From: Gerris lacustris
Lineage: Eukaryota; Arthropoda; Insecta; Hemiptera; Gerridae
Direction: 5' to 3'
Assembly: GCA_951217055.1 (NCBI GenBank)
Contig: OX578278.1
Coordinates: 19,907,605-19,971,604 of the forward strand
Length of the DNA: 64,000 nucleotides
Under the pieces are notes generated by a model. That model searched no databases and was not told the origin of the DNA. It saw only the letters and a list, made by a program, of their open reading frames with translations. This document shows positions 12,036-24,222 of the stretch, piece by piece. Numbering within the stretch: the stretch's first letter is position 1; every line of letters begins with the position of its first letter. A program made the translations under genes and the position numbers.

Positions 12036-14020
12036 TTTTTTTAGTTTTTGTTTAAAATCTGACAATTGCACAATTGATAAGTTCAAAAAATTATACCGAT
12101 TGATGATCGTAATTACCCGTAATTCGTTATTAGTAGTAGTGTATTATCCTTTTATTTACGTTTTAAATATTCTGTATTCAATTCCTTGGTCTTAAGTTTT
12201 CATTCTCTTTTACGATATTTCAACCCCATTTTAGCCATTATCAAGCTTAATAATTGTTCTTATAGAACATTCAAAAGTATCTCCTACTTAACTTTGGTGT
12301 ATTTGTGGTAATAATTTGATCAGCAAAGGACTGCTATTGTCACTAAAACGTATTCATTTTTTGTAAAATTATTAAAAAACTTTTCTCAAAAAGACAATCT
12401 GTTTTATTTTGTGAGTTTATAAAATCAAACTGTTGATAATCCGAAATTATAACTATCCGCAAAGTTTCAATATAATAAAAATGAGCTGCCAAAAATAGTA
12501 AAGGTTGATTCAACAAAAGCAGATTATTACTTACAGGACAATTTCTTTAATTAAAGTAATTAATCAAAACTACCTCTCAAGATCTGTTTTCACAAGGGAA
12601 AAATAACTGGAGATATCAATAAAAAACCCCTGAAGAGACAACAAAAAGTAGACAAAAGTTTTTCATCTCATAAAAGTTAAATTTGCGGAATAATCTTTAA
12701 GTTTGAGTTCCAGTTCACCGTATATAATTTATGAATAGCTGGGTTGGCTCAAAGTTGAGAGTTCTTGGTTAGGGTAATGCGCATGCGCTAAGTTGGGTGG
12801 GTCCATTCCAGGGTTAAAGAGATAACTAGCGTCCCCATCTTATTCACTTCTAGTTCCGTTCCTCCTTTTCCAATGTCATAATTCATTTCTTTTCCCTTTA
12901 TAAAAAAGATAAAAAAAGTCAAATAATGATTTTCTCTTCTTTACTTAACAAAAAAAAGATACGAAAGCCTTGGTTCTTTAAATATTTGATTTATTCTTTC
13001 ATTTATTTGACAGAAAGAGGAGGGGAGAACAAAAAATGAAGGATTATATACATTTTTATACCAATTAACTTTTCTCTTTTTTTTTATTTTTTCAATTTTT
13101 TTATTCTTTAAATACGCAAAACGTTATAATTTTATAAATCAAGATATTCATTCAAATTATTAACGTTTATTTAATAGGAAAAAAAAGTATCTAAAATAAT
13201 ACATGGTAAACTTTGAACAAGAAAAAAAGTAAACAAAACACTTTTTTAAATTTATACACATACACAACACACGTATTATCTTAAGCCATTTTAATTAAAA
13301 TTGATATATTAAATCTCCCTAAATTTCTGGATTAGAGCCTTGATGGAGGTCATCTTACTGGATTTGAAGAAAATATTTCTTAACGTAAAATAATATTAGC
13401 TTGATCCTCAAATCAAGCCAGTATCGACGGAACGTAAATTCTTCACATGATAACTTAAACTTGCGGTAACAATTCTAAATTTTCTTTCAACAAAGCTGCA
13501 TTGATAAATAAACAACAATTATTTTACGGCTGTTTCTTTGAATTCAATCTAAATTGTTTTTAATTTATTAAATTTAACTAGCAATTAGTACTAAAAATGG
13601 AGATATTACAATTAAAATGGCAGCAGTAAATCTAATTTTTTATGGTTTTATTTTGCTCTTTTCAATAAAAACATTCTCATGAAACGTATGCACAAAGAAA
13701 TAAAGATGTTGGTGCAACCTACACTATAAGACTGTTTTGGAACAAGTAGGATTTAAGCAGATCTAATAACAAGTATTTGTCTTATGCTGAAGGTTAAAGT
13801 ATTATCCATTCATTCGTTTAACGAACTTGACAATGTAATATTTTGGAGGTTTGATTTAATATTATAAAATAAAAGTCAAACATTTTTCTATGTTTATCAC
13901 AAAGATATAGAGTGAGGTAGATCCAATAAATGCTAGAAGGTAAAATGAAGGTGTCCATTAAAGATGAAATTTTGTCTGCAAATTCCTCTAAAGGAACAAT
14001 TGGCAGATAATTTTTTCATC
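12036..14020. other. AT-rich stretch, nothing recognised
   Basis: No open frame with recognisable domains, no tandem structure and no copy of the window's repeat families were seen. Confidence 0.4.
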
Positions 14021-14433
14021 TAAAGGCGGGTTTTCCTAGCAAGCGTGATTGGTGCGCCGCGTACAACGTAATACGCCCAGCGCAACACGCCAGCACTCCT
14101 TGGTAAGAATTTAGTGCTAGTGTTTTCCTACAGAGCGCAATACGTTCCACGCCAGCGTTGTACGTCGGGCGTGATAAGACCGACTGCATTGAGAGGAGTC
14201 AGTTGCGTCGTACGCCGCGTGTTTAATATATTCTGTGTTGTTTTTATAATGTCAAAAGATATTAATATTGTAAGATATTAATTTGTATTGTAAACCTATG
14301 TATATAGATGTATAGATATATAATATGTATATAGATGTATAACCTATATAATATTAATATTAATCAATATATTGAAAGCTCCTTCCTCTTGCCATTTTAA
14401 AAGCACTTTTCTAATAGCTTTTCTACGTTTAAG

Positions 14434-14655
14434 GCTAGGTCACACAGGAAACGGACTGTCCGCCGCGGACAGTCGCCTTCTGTTTGACCAGTTTGATGCA
14501 ATTCTACAGTTCACAGAGTCCGCGGTGGACAATAATCTGTCCGCCACGGACAAATTCCTTCTGTTTGACTCGGATAATGCAAAATAACAGCCCACAGAGT
14601 CCGCCGCGGACCAAGTTTTTGTCCGCCGCGGACAGTCCGCTTCCTGTGTGACTTA
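14434..14655. mobile_element. Nested GC-rich MITE
   Basis: Inverted termini TAGGTCACACAGGAAACGGA and its complement GCTTCCTGTGTGACTTA enclose repeated GTCCGCCGCGGAC-type palindromes, which occur at both ends and near the middle (GTCCGCGGTGGAC, GTCCGCCACGGAC). Non-coding. It sits inside the larger element at 14024-15498, so it inserted later. Confidence 0.7.
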
Positions 14656-14751
14656 ACGTAACTTTGCAGTATTCTTTCTTTTTCATCCTCCTCCACCAAA
14701 TGTTTTTTAAATATATTCCTTTACTTACTACTATTCTTTTTACTTTCTCAT

Positions 14752-15335
14752 ATAAAGAGAAAGTATTGTGATGGCGCGAAAATTCGATTTTGAGATTTTG
14801 ATGGATTTACACGTTTTGAGGTCCCCTGAGTCCAAAAAAGTGGTTTTTAAAAATGTCTATCTGTCTGTCGTCTAATCTACTGGGCCGATTTTGAAGAAAT
14901 TTGGCATGCATGTTCAGAAAAATCATACCCCGAGGCGAAATCGAGAAATGAATTTTAGCTCCAAATTTAGGGGCGCTATCCCCCAAAAACTCTGAAAAAA
15001 CGTGAAAAAAAATTATTTCTCGATAACGGTTCCGACGATTTTTATTAAAAAATTCTAAAATATAGTCCATTTAAATACGACTCCAACGATGTAAGCCGTT
15101 TTCCCGGGAAAAATCTAGTTCCTGAGAAAAAAAGCTTAAAACGCGGACCGAGAGAGCCCGGGTTCGATTCCCCGCCCGGGAGAAGTTATTTTTATGATAA
15201 ATTTTAATGAAATGCTCAATAATAATTAAATTTACATACGAAATCTAATAAATGGAAAACACTGGGCTAAATAATTATGAACTCGTATATGAGAAAGTTT
15301 GTCTGAGTTGTCTCGGACCGATTTTTTTATTTCTT
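14752..15335 (+). repeat. Interspersed repeat family B, near full-length copy with tRNA-like B box
   Basis: Begins at an AAAGAGAAAGTATTGTGATG block (also at the start of the minus copy near 46.4 kb), passes through the TGGGCCGATTTTGA core and GGGAAAAATCTAGTTCCTGA, then GGGTTCGATTCCCCGCCC (Pol III B box), and ends near GTTGTCTCGG. It joins in one unit the parts seen separately at 593-960 and 9300-9600, which shows they belong to one family. Confidence 0.65.
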
Positions 15336-15724
15336 CCCAAACGGCTCATCTTCACAAAACGTTAAAATCAACTAAAAATAATACGTTCGCTAGGAAAATG
15401 GAAATGCGCAGCGTGGTAAGAAATTTGCTCCTACCGACGTGAAATTCTCTATTCAGTTCACGCTGCGCATTAGATACGCTTGCTAGGAAAACCCGTCTTT
15501 AAGCGTATCAAAGGTTTACAACAGCGTCGGCTGTATGTAAGGAGTTAGGACCGAACATTAGCGATTTGTTTCCAAGCAACTTAAATCACCGAAAGTAGAA
15601 CACGCGATATCTTACGGTGGCCCACGCACGAGCGATTTAATAGTTGCAGCAATTTAAAAATTCAAAATTGTCCGATTCTTTGGGTGAGTCAACTGTTGGC
15701 GGCGGAATGAAACATACAGGTTTA

Positions 15725-16012
15725 GCCGGCTTTCACACTGCGGGCGAGATCGAGCGATGCCGGGTCGAGCATTTTTGTATTCATTCTGCGCGCGAGACCG
15801 AGCCGATAGGCCGATTATCTACCAGTCCGCGTAAACCGTTTACAATGCGTTTTCGGCGACCGAAAACGCTCTTCGGCGGCCGAAAACGCTTAGCTAACAA
15901 AAACGGTTGGTCTCGCACGGCGTTTAATGTGAATAGCCCCATGGTAATACATGTATTTGTTCCTCAAGCGGAATCGGCCTCGCTCGGTCTCGCACGCAGT
16001 GTGAAAGCCGCC
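15725..16012. mobile_element. 288-bp MITE with TTA target duplication
   Basis: TTA (15722-15724) precedes GCCGGCTTTCACACTGCG, and the complementary terminus GCAGTGTGAAAGCCGCC is followed by TTA (16013-16015). TIRs extend into GCGAGA..CGAGCGA. Interior holds palindromic TTTTCGGC/GCCGAAAA blocks. A 3-bp TTA duplication points to PIF/Harbinger or a related superfamily. An open frame across it (15644-16042) is a by-product of its GC-rich sequence and has no recognisable domain. Confidence 0.8.
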
Positions 16013-16015
16013 TTA

Positions 16016-17048
16016 GACGTGTCTCCGTACACGGGCGATTAAAAGTTGGTCTCTCAAAACTCAGTTGACGTTTTGTTCGCGCAGTTACTGCTAATCTTTA
16101 CTCTGGTCGTAATGCCAATCGTAAATTTGTATCCTGATTTGAAATAAGGGGTCCTACTAGGATCTAAAGATTCTCAAAACTTTTCTCACACATGCTCGAA
16201 AATAATAATTAATTTTGTTGGATATTTTTTTAAACAGCCAAACAATTCATGAAATTGTCCTTCTATCAGTCATCTGCTAATTAGTGGATGGATTCAACTT
16301 TTTCTTTCTTTTTCAAACCAGGGATCAAATACATGCAGTTTCCATTAAATCCATATTGAAACTGATCAACTATTTAGCTGCCCGTGTGCGCTTGGTGGAG
16401 TAGCGGGCAACTGCCAGGTGACTAAATTATTTAGTCATCCAGAATAAACGTTGCCTAGTGTGCATCCACCCATACTGTGTGATAGGATGTACTAAGGTTT
16501 TCTATTTATTTAAATTTTCACAATGTTAATATTATTATTTTCCTTAGAATGATCGTTACGTACGGTAGGTTGATTTTAGTTACAATCATTGCACATGAGA
16601 AATATGTAAGGTAACAGTGGACGACCATGTGGTATTGAAACAAGGAACAGAAGCATTAAGCGGGAAACCACTCATGCTCTGAGGGCTTTTGACTAGACAA
16701 AGGGACGCAAGCCGACGATGTGGATAGTGTGGGAAGCCGGTTGTTTGCTACAAGGCATTCTCTCGTCTGAATTCATTGTTAATCCATAGACCCCGACCAA
16801 CTCATCAAGCTTCGGACAATCAACTGTATACGCGAAATCCTTAGTCAACTTGACAGCTCGACAAGATATTGTTCTTAGCTTTAGTGATGGACCCAACACA
16901 ATGTAATATCATTTCAATAATGTTTAGACTCCCTTTTTAATTTAAGATTACTGACCTTTGTCCTCCATCTTTATATTGTGGTAAGCTAAATAAGAAGTGG
17001 AAACGAAATAATATCATTTATGACTGACGCTTAAAGAAAAACTTAATA
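16016..17048. other. Intergenic stretch with moderate GC, no gene recognised
   Basis: A short minus-strand open frame (16693-16899, 68 codons) lies in a locally higher-GC segment but has no domain I recognise. A small GACTAAATtatTTAGTC hairpin lies near 16420. Confidence 0.4.
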
Positions 17049-17675
17049 ATTTCAAGATAAAAAGAACATTTTATATACTACGTTTTTAAATTTTCTGTTG
17101 AATCGTATCTAATGTTGATAATATAGTTGTTATTTGTTATTGTTATATAATATATAATGTTAGTGAAAAAAAAAAAAAAAAATAGTTCCGAATTTATTTA
17201 CTTCACATAAATGACAACCATCCAGAGAGCTTGATCTTAAACCTATAAAAGGATAAATCTTTGGACAACGGATCTCCCCAATACCAAATCTAAGCGTGCC
17301 ATCGATATATTTGAAATAATATAAATAATATAATCGACATTTCCTGTTTTGCTGTCATTCAATGTTTATCTATCCCAAATTTGAGACGCGTCAAAATGAA
17401 GATTGCGTAAATATTGAATATGGCAAAACAAATAAAATAACTTGCGGATTTTTTCCGAACTAACTTTCGCACAGCAAAATTTGCTGAAAACTAATTAAAT
17501 TCTGCTGAAAGATGGCTAAAAGTATTAAAATAATGCATTGTCATCGTGTTCTGAGCTATGCTAAAAGTTTCAAATGTCTAGCTATTCGGGAAATTAGTTA
17601 GAAATCGATTGCCAGATTTGTACCGGACAAACAAACAAACAAACAAGAATGCAAGCTAATAAAAACGTAGTAAAA
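17049..17675 (+). repeat. Interspersed repeat family H, copy 1
   Basis: Matches 60709-61474 over several blocks: TTTCAAGATAAAA, GATCTTAAACCTATAAAA, GTCATTCAATGTTTATCTAT, AGCAAAATTTGCTGAA, AAAGATGGCTAAAAGTATTA and the end block with (ACAA)n then AAGCTAATAAAAA. The ACAA repeat followed by a short tail resembles 3' ends of small retroelements, but no coding region is present. Confidence 0.6.
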
Positions 17676-19343
17676 AAAACACCCAATATAGAATTTTGTT
17701 GATTTACAGAATTTTATTTTTATCTATGTCCAAAACTTAAATATCTCGCATAATATAGTACGTCCAGAGTGTAGATGTATTCAATATTTTATACTTATTT
17801 GATGAAAATTTAATATGATTAAATATATGTAGAATACATTTTATATGCATTAAATTAAGCCTCGATTCTATTAAGGAATAAAAGAAAGGCATCTCGTGAT
17901 TCTTTTACATTTGTCCCTTCAATTGCTTATATTTTGTTCTTATTAAAGGTTATATACCCTATTAGAACAGAAGAAGGACATCTTTATCAAAATTAAGTTT
18001 TTCGTACAAAGCTGTCTTTATGACAAGAGTAAGTATAAGCAGAAGTCCGAAAGAAATGAAATAAGTAAGAGGTTTATTCGTATATGTATTGTAAGTAACT
18101 CAAGATGACGACCTAAAATGGTTTAAAGCTGTCTTCATACTCGTACAATGATGTTGCTTTCGATAGATACACAGTTCTCAGTATTCATAATCTTGCCACA
18201 TATTACACTAAATTTGAACCTATTAATTATGTAATCCCCCCCCCCCCCCAAATAAAAAACATGTAGTCTTATCCGATAAAATGTCTAAATGTATTAAATA
18301 AATAATTAATTATAGATAGAAGGTAAATGTTTTTAAAAAAAAAAAAAAAAAAATTACGATTTACAAAATGATAAAAAAACAATTATTAACTCAGATTATA
18401 AATTTTAACATTAAAAAAATTACCAGCTATAAAAAATTAATAATGAAATACTAATACCATTATCTATTGCTTTGAATTATTATAAAAAAAAATTGCATAA
18501 ACAAAAGAACTGATATTAAAATATAAATTTGTTTAAAATTTTAATCAATTACATTAAAATTTGTAATTTGACAATGTCATATACATACTATTTTTTTATC
18601 AACGTAGATTCATAAAATGTTTTAAAATTTAAAGAGCAACAATGACATTTTTACAGCCAGGACTGTTCGGCACTATAATTGAACATCATTAGTCTAAGCT
18701 ATTCAAAAAGTAATGTAATTATAAAATAAATTTAAAAAAATAGACGCGAGGTATCTCGGAACTTTTCCTCACCAAATAATTCCAAAAGTGGAGGAATTAT
18801 TTACCTAATAGACAGGTATAATTGGTACGAATGTCGGCTCAATCGGCGAAATAGTTCCGACATTATTTAGCGATAAAGTTTCAAAGTTCAAAAGTCGATA
18901 TTTTCAAAATGGCGGCATACATCCAACGAAATACAGTAGTCTTATAAAGAGGTGTAATTTGTTTCAGCGCAATCGGAAAATGTTTCAGCTAAATGGATCA
19001 ATGACGTCACAAATTTATGATTTTTTTTCGAAGCGGCAAAACTTCATGTAAAGGACTGATTTTCGTATTAAGTTTCAACTCTTCGGTTTAAAAACTGTAG
19101 GAGTTATGCGTGACATAGACAGACATTCATCCAGCTAAAAATCACTAAAATAGTATTAAAAGGACCCAAAACGAATAATAAATAAAATAAAATAATTCCG
19201 TTGAGTTTCAGACGTTTTGGGTGAAAACAAATCATTTCCTTAAATGGTAAGGATTTTTTTTATTTTTTAACGGATAAACCGCAGTAGGCCCCACGCTCGG
19301 TGTTTTACACGACACACGGTATCGTCATATTATTGTGTCGTCT
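17676..19343. other. AT-rich stretch with homopolymer runs and degenerate repeat text
   Basis: Contains a C-run at about 18236-18249, an A-run near 18337-18353, and at 18740-19140 a degenerate repeat-like segment (TCAATCGGCGAAATAGTTCC, AAAATGGCGGCATACATCC). The last about 70 bases are the probable left remnant of the SINE that gave rise to the adjacent satellite. No gene. Confidence 0.45.
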
Positions 19344-20562
19344 TGCGTAAATGGGTAGTTGCTTAGCTTATGTGAAATGGTGTCTATCCTCTTGCGTAAA
19401 TTGGTAGCTGCTTAGCTTATGTGAAATGGTGTCTGTCCTCTTGCGTAAATTGGTAGTTGCTTAGCTTATGTGAAATGGTGTCTATCCTCTTGCGTAAATT
19501 GGTAGCTGCTTGGCTTATGTGAAATGGTGTCTATCCTCTTGCGTAAATTGGTAGCTGCTTAGCTTATGTGCAATAATGTCTATCCTCTTGCGTAAATGGG
19601 TAGTTGCTTAGCTAATGTTATATGGCTTCTACCCTCTTGCGTAAATGGATAGGTACTTAGTTTGTGTGAAACGGTGTCTATCCTCTTGCGTAAATAGGTA
19701 GCTGCTTAGTTTGTGTAAAATGGTGTCTATCCTCTCGCGTAAATGCAGCTGCTTAGCTTATGTGATATGGTGTCTACCCTCTTGCGTAAATAGGTAGCTG
19801 CTTAGTTTGTTTAAAATGGTGTCCATCCTCTCGCGTAAATGCAGCTGCTTAGCTTATGTGATATGGTGTCTACCCTCTTGCGTAAATAGGTAGCTGCTTA
19901 GCTTGTGTAAAATGGTGTCTATCCTCTCGCGTAAATGCAGCTGCTTAGCTTATGTAATATGGTGTCTACCCTCTTGCGTAAATAGGTAGCTGCTTAGTTT
20001 GTGTAAAATGGTGTCTATCCTCTCGCGTAAATGCAGCTGCTTAGCTTATGTGATATGGTGTCTACCCTCTTGCGTAAATAGGTAGCTGCTTAGTTTGTGT
20101 AAAATGGTGTCTATCCTCTCGCGTAAATGCAGCTGCTTAGCTTATGTGATATGGTGTCTACCCTCTTGCGTAAATAGGTAGCTGCTTAGTTTGTGTAAAA
20201 TGGTGTCTTCTTCTCGCGTAAATGCAGCTGCTTAGCTTATGTAATATGGTGTCTACCCTCTTGCGTAAATAGGTAGCTGCTTAGTTTGTGTAAAATGGTG
20301 TCTATCCTCTCGCGTAAATGCAGCTGCTTAGCTTATGTGATATGGTGTCTACCCTCTTGCGTAAATAGGTAGCTCCTTAGTTTGTGTAAAATGGTGTCTA
20401 TCCTCTCGCGTAAATGCAGCTGCTTAACTTATGTGATATGGTGTCTACCCTCTTGCGTAAATAGGTGGCTGCTTAGCTTATGTGAAATGGCTTCTATCCT
20501 CTTGCGTAAATGATTGGCTGCTTAGATTATATGAAATACGGTGTCTATCCTCTTGCGTAAAT
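19344..20562. repeat. Satellite of about 25 units (49/47 bp) with 96-bp higher-order repeats
   Basis: The unit is GCGTAAATGGGTAGTTGCTT followed by AGCTTATGTGAAATGGTGTC and TATCCTCTT (49 bp). From about 19737 a 47-bp variant (GCGTAAATGCAGCTGCTTAG...) alternates with the 49-bp form. Its start recurs at 19737, 19833, 19929, 20025, 20121, 20216, 20312 and 20408, that is a 96-bp dimer. The unit aligns with an internal segment of the SINE at 49330-49560, and the last unit runs directly into SINE-like sequence (CAATTATAAGGTTTATACAG), so the array seems to be an expansion within a SINE. Confidence 0.9.
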
Positions 20563-20650
20563 CAATTATAAGGTTTATACAGCTGATAGAGCGACACATA
20601 ATAACCCCGTGTAATCCATCACATATATAGTTGTATGTTGTATAAGCCTT
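20563..20650 (+). mobile_element. SINE 3' remnant flanking the satellite
   Basis: GGTTTATACAGCTGATAGAGCGACACA matches, in part almost base for base, the reverse complement of the SINE at 55606-55901 and the equivalent part of the SINE at 49330-49560. It marks the right boundary of the internal tandem expansion. Confidence 0.6.
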
Positions 20651-22069
20651 TTGCAGGTTTAAGTTCCCATGGGCTGTTTCATAACAGATTGTAATTAGTA
20701 GTGGATAAAAAAGTGATAGTTTAAATAATGGATGTACTCGTATTTAAAAAAAATGGTATAGAAACAATAAATATTTTATTTTTATCTTAGTCAAATTGTT
20801 GGTGAGCAAAGCATCTTATACTTGATATTAAGTTGGATCTTCACAAATGGTGACCCCGGACGTGACCTGAACTCGTAACCTACTTATTTGTATTCTAAGA
20901 GTGTGGGGTGGTTCATTTTTAACCACGGCATTAACACGCAGACCTCGCTACGTAGTCAATACAGTCCTCAAATTCTAGAAACAAATATATAGTTATATTT
21001 TATCCATAATGCGCTTCATCGGGCAATAATAAAGCACATACCATTGATAGTCCCACGCGTTGGATCCTTAAGGTTGAATCAAAATTACATAAAGAAGTGT
21101 AAATGCGGTGTGGGGGCATGTGTGTGGTGACATGAAGTCACGGAGTAAAATTGGATTTCCTAAAATTGCTCTACAAAGAGGTTATTATTGCACTCAAAAT
21201 AGTACGTAAAATAAAACAGCAGATACCTGCATTTACTTTCCCGGATTGATTTTACATTCCTGCACACCAGTGTTCCAACTTACAAACAAAGTGTTTTTCA
21301 CGCCCTGGTTTTATTTGCCCGGACTCCAGTGTACCAACTTGCGAACGTGAATAATATACCTCTACTAGCTAGGTAACATCGTGTAAGCTTGAAAAAAAGT
21401 TGGCAATACTGGCAATAATACAGAATAGCTGGTGTTGTTCTTTTTTAGTCGATTTATCAGTAGTTGAAGATTGTACTTTTATGTTATATTTACAGATTAA
21501 AAACTAACAGTAGGAAAAAATTAAGCAATTCGAGCTTAAAGTGTCTTTGCTGCACTCGAGAAACCACTCCGTCCTCACCTGCGTCTAGTGCGTAAACATT
21601 TCACTCGGGAGCAGCAAAGTGCCAATATTAAAGCTATGTCCGTCTGTTGATTGTGTAGGCACGAGGAGCTTAAACTAACTACTAAATAGGTTTCTATGAT
21701 ATGTGAATACATATTAAAAAAAAAAAAAAAAAAAAATAGTTTAAGTACCCGGTGCTGAAATCACTAAAAAAGGAGAGTCCTTAATCCTTCTTGAGGCCAT
21801 TTCTGTAGCCATTTCTGTACCCTGACCTCCAGAAATTCTACCATTTTCCGCCTTTCGGGCAATGAGAATGAACAGTTGCGTTAGAAAACCGGTCTTGCCT
21901 TAGTAAAAGCTATTGTTGAGAAACAGTTTATATTTCATTTTTTTTATTTTGTCAAGGGTTAATATTATTGGTCTTCCTCTAATTTATTCGTTTCCTATCT
22001 TAGGTGATAATTTATGAAAAATTGAGTCTCGAGCAATGTCAAGAAGTAAATTTTAGTCATTCTTTAAAA
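20651..22069. other. Intergenic stretch with a possible tRNA-like SINE head
   Basis: At about 20840-20960 the minus strand shows GGTTACGAGTTCAGGTCACG followed by TCCGGGGTCACC, resembling the B-box end of some tRNA-derived SINEs, but the rest is too degenerate to fold. An A-run lies at about 21716-21737. Nothing else recognised. Confidence 0.35.
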
Positions 22070-22690
22070 TAATCTGTCAATTAGTGTGGCACATAGCTTC
22101 CTTGCGTTCTAGTTCGTATACCTTCATTAATTTTATTCTTATACAACCTATTATAGTCCAAATTATATTTAAGTTTCCCCCCGTTTTTTAAATCTGTTAA
22201 AATTTTTTTGATTATAACATGAATTTAGACATTAATTTAGCAAGATTTGAAGAGCGCAGACGGTTGAAATTAACCTGGGGCTATCTGTGGGCTACTTTCG
22301 AGAAACAATCCAAATTTCACAAAAAATCAGATGAGTACTTTTTGAAAATATAAGTATAAATAAATGTATTAATCACGCAAGCAGAAGAGAAACAATAGGC
22401 TCAGAAGGTTGAAACATATATGGGACCAATAATGACGAACCAAAAAAACCCAAAAACATGACGAACCATCCAAAATTTATCAAAATAGGACGTGTAGTTT
22501 TTAAGATATATTGGTTCATAAAATTAAGTGACATACAGACCTACAGACACACTGACAGACAGACACGGAACCAAAAATGTTTCCTCAAATCTTAAACGGA
22601 TTTCTGTTCCGGAATTATCGAAATTGGAGCCATAAAACATTTTCGTTCTTCAGATCCCATAGCATTAACGAAATATTTCATTTACTTTAT
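22070..22690 (+). repeat. Interspersed repeat family C, long copy
   Basis: Starts GTCAATTAGTGTGGCACATA, contains GAAATTAACCTGGGGCTATC and TGGGACCAATAATGACGAAC, then an ACAGAC-rich block and AACGGATTTCTGTTCCGGAA, and ends near the TTCGTTCTTCAGATCCC block. At least ten copies or fragments of this family occur in the window in both orientations. No open frame. Confidence 0.7.
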
Positions 22691-23610
22691 ACTTCGCTAT
22701 TTAGAGCGTTCAAATAAACAATTAGTTAATATTATACTACTACTTTCATAGATTACATTTTGCACAAAATTGAATTAGACAATATTAATATATACACATA
22801 TCAAAAGTTCAATTAAAAAAAAAAATAGGCAAATTGAATAACAAATTTAGTCTGAGATAAATGAATTTAATGGTTTTTTTTAAACATTTATATTCAGTTC
22901 TATACAAGAGTGGTAAGGAGTGAAATCCCCCTTTTTTATTTTTAAAGTCTAAACCCCCCTCTTTTTCATTCCCTCATTTCTATCAAGGAAATAAAAAAAA
23001 AGTCCAAGAGACAGAGATTTAATAAAATATTTTTATTGGAATGATCCGAAAGGACAAGTAGATATCGGTTGAAAATAAGATTTAACTTCTAAGCCCACCT
23101 TCCCCTTCTTCGTCTTTATCCCTAAAAAATTTATATGACATACTTTTCTCAAGAAAAAAAAAAATCGGAAAAAGGAAAAATTCCCTCTTAAAGACTTTTT
23201 TTTTTCTTCCTCTCTAAAGTTACATCCGTGAGAAAAGCAAAAGAAGATAAATAGAAGTATTGAAGGGAGCAGGAGTAAAGCTCAGTGTTCAGTGTTCAGC
23301 AGATATCAGCTTTTTCCTCTGAGTTTTTCTAGTAAACTTGAAATTGAATTTCCTCTTAGACTGAGAGGGAAAAAACCTGAATCAATAAATTAAAAATCCA
23401 TACAATGGAATTCAGAATTGTAATAATTTTTCAAATTTACTTTTTTCAAGATATAAAGTTGACATACTAATAGAATATATCTTCAGATAATCAATTGTCA
23501 ATTTCAGAACAATAGTATGTAGGAAATACATACTTTAATGTTAACTTATGGCTATAGTCATTATAATTCATCTTTAGATAATCAACTCTCGATTTAAGCA
23601 TAATAGTCAA
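22691..23610. other. AT-rich stretch, nothing recognised
   Basis: Low-complexity A/T and pyrimidine-rich segments (for example CCCCCTTTTTTATTTTT near 22930) and a short CAGTGTTCAGTGTTCAGCAG duplication near 23285. No gene. Confidence 0.45.
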
Positions 23611-24070
23611 ATAATTTACTATTGTCTTGACATCATTTAAAATTTGACTTATTCCTATATGGTAATCGAATGTTAATTTAAAAAATAATTTACTATTGTC
23701 TTGACATCATTTAAAATTTGACTTATTCCTATATGGTAATCGAATGTTAATTTAAAAAATAATTTACTATTGTCTTGACATCATTTAAAATTTGACTTAT
23801 TCCTATATGGTAATCGAATGTTAATTTAAAAAATAATTTACTATTGTCTTGACATCATTTAAAATTTGACTTATTCCTATATGGTAATCGAATGTTAATT
23901 TAAAAAATAATTTACCATTGTCTTGACATCATTTAAAATTTGACTTATTCCTATATGGTAATCGAATGTTAATTTAAAAAATAATAATCAAATAATTTAC
24001 TATTGTCTTGACATCATTTAAAATTTGACTTATTCCTATATGGTAATCGAATATTAATTTAAGAATGATA
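23611..24070. repeat. Tandem repeat, 74-bp unit, about six copies
   Basis: The block ATAATTTACTATTGTCTTGA starts at 23611, 23685, 23759, 23833 and 23907 (exactly 74 bp apart; one copy has ACCATTG) and again at 23992, where an 11-bp segment, also seen before the first copy, is present. Units are otherwise nearly identical. Confidence 0.95.
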
Positions 24071-24222
24071 GTCAAGTAATTTTGTTAATTGCTAATTGTT
24101 AAGACATGGTTAAAAGTTTTTTTTATACGAAAATTAGACTATTTAAGCACTGTAAATCAACTTTCTTTATTGGGAAGTCAAATAGAAACAGGAAAAAATA
24201 TAGTTTCTGTGAATACTAGTAT

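Larger units (their letters stand above)
14024..15498. mobile_element. PIF/Harbinger-like inverted-repeat element with nested insertions
   Basis: Ends are a 24-bp inverted repeat: AGGCGGGTTTTCCTAGCAAGCG on the left and its complement (one mismatch) ending CCCGTCT on the right. Flanks are TAA on the left and TTA on the right, close to the 3-bp TWA duplication typical of PIF/Harbinger but not identical. Both subterminal regions are rich in CGC-containing palindromic blocks (GCGCCGCGTACAACG; GCGCAGCGTG / CACGCTGCGC), plausible transposase sites. The centre has been replaced or expanded by a smaller inverted-repeat element (14434-14655) and a family B copy (14752-15335). No transposase remains. 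Confidence 0.65.

Noticed and set aside
15644..16042. 132-codon plus frame
   Set aside because: It lies almost wholly in the GC-rich MITE at 15725-16012, whose inverted termini and TTA duplication explain the sequence.
16693..16899. 68-codon minus frame in a locally higher-GC patch
   Set aside because: No domain and no evidence of conservation; kept only as part of the unique stretch.
23611..24070. CRISPR array
   Set aside because: The 74-bp units are contiguous and identical throughout, without unique spacers, in a eukaryotic context; it is a simple tandem repeat.
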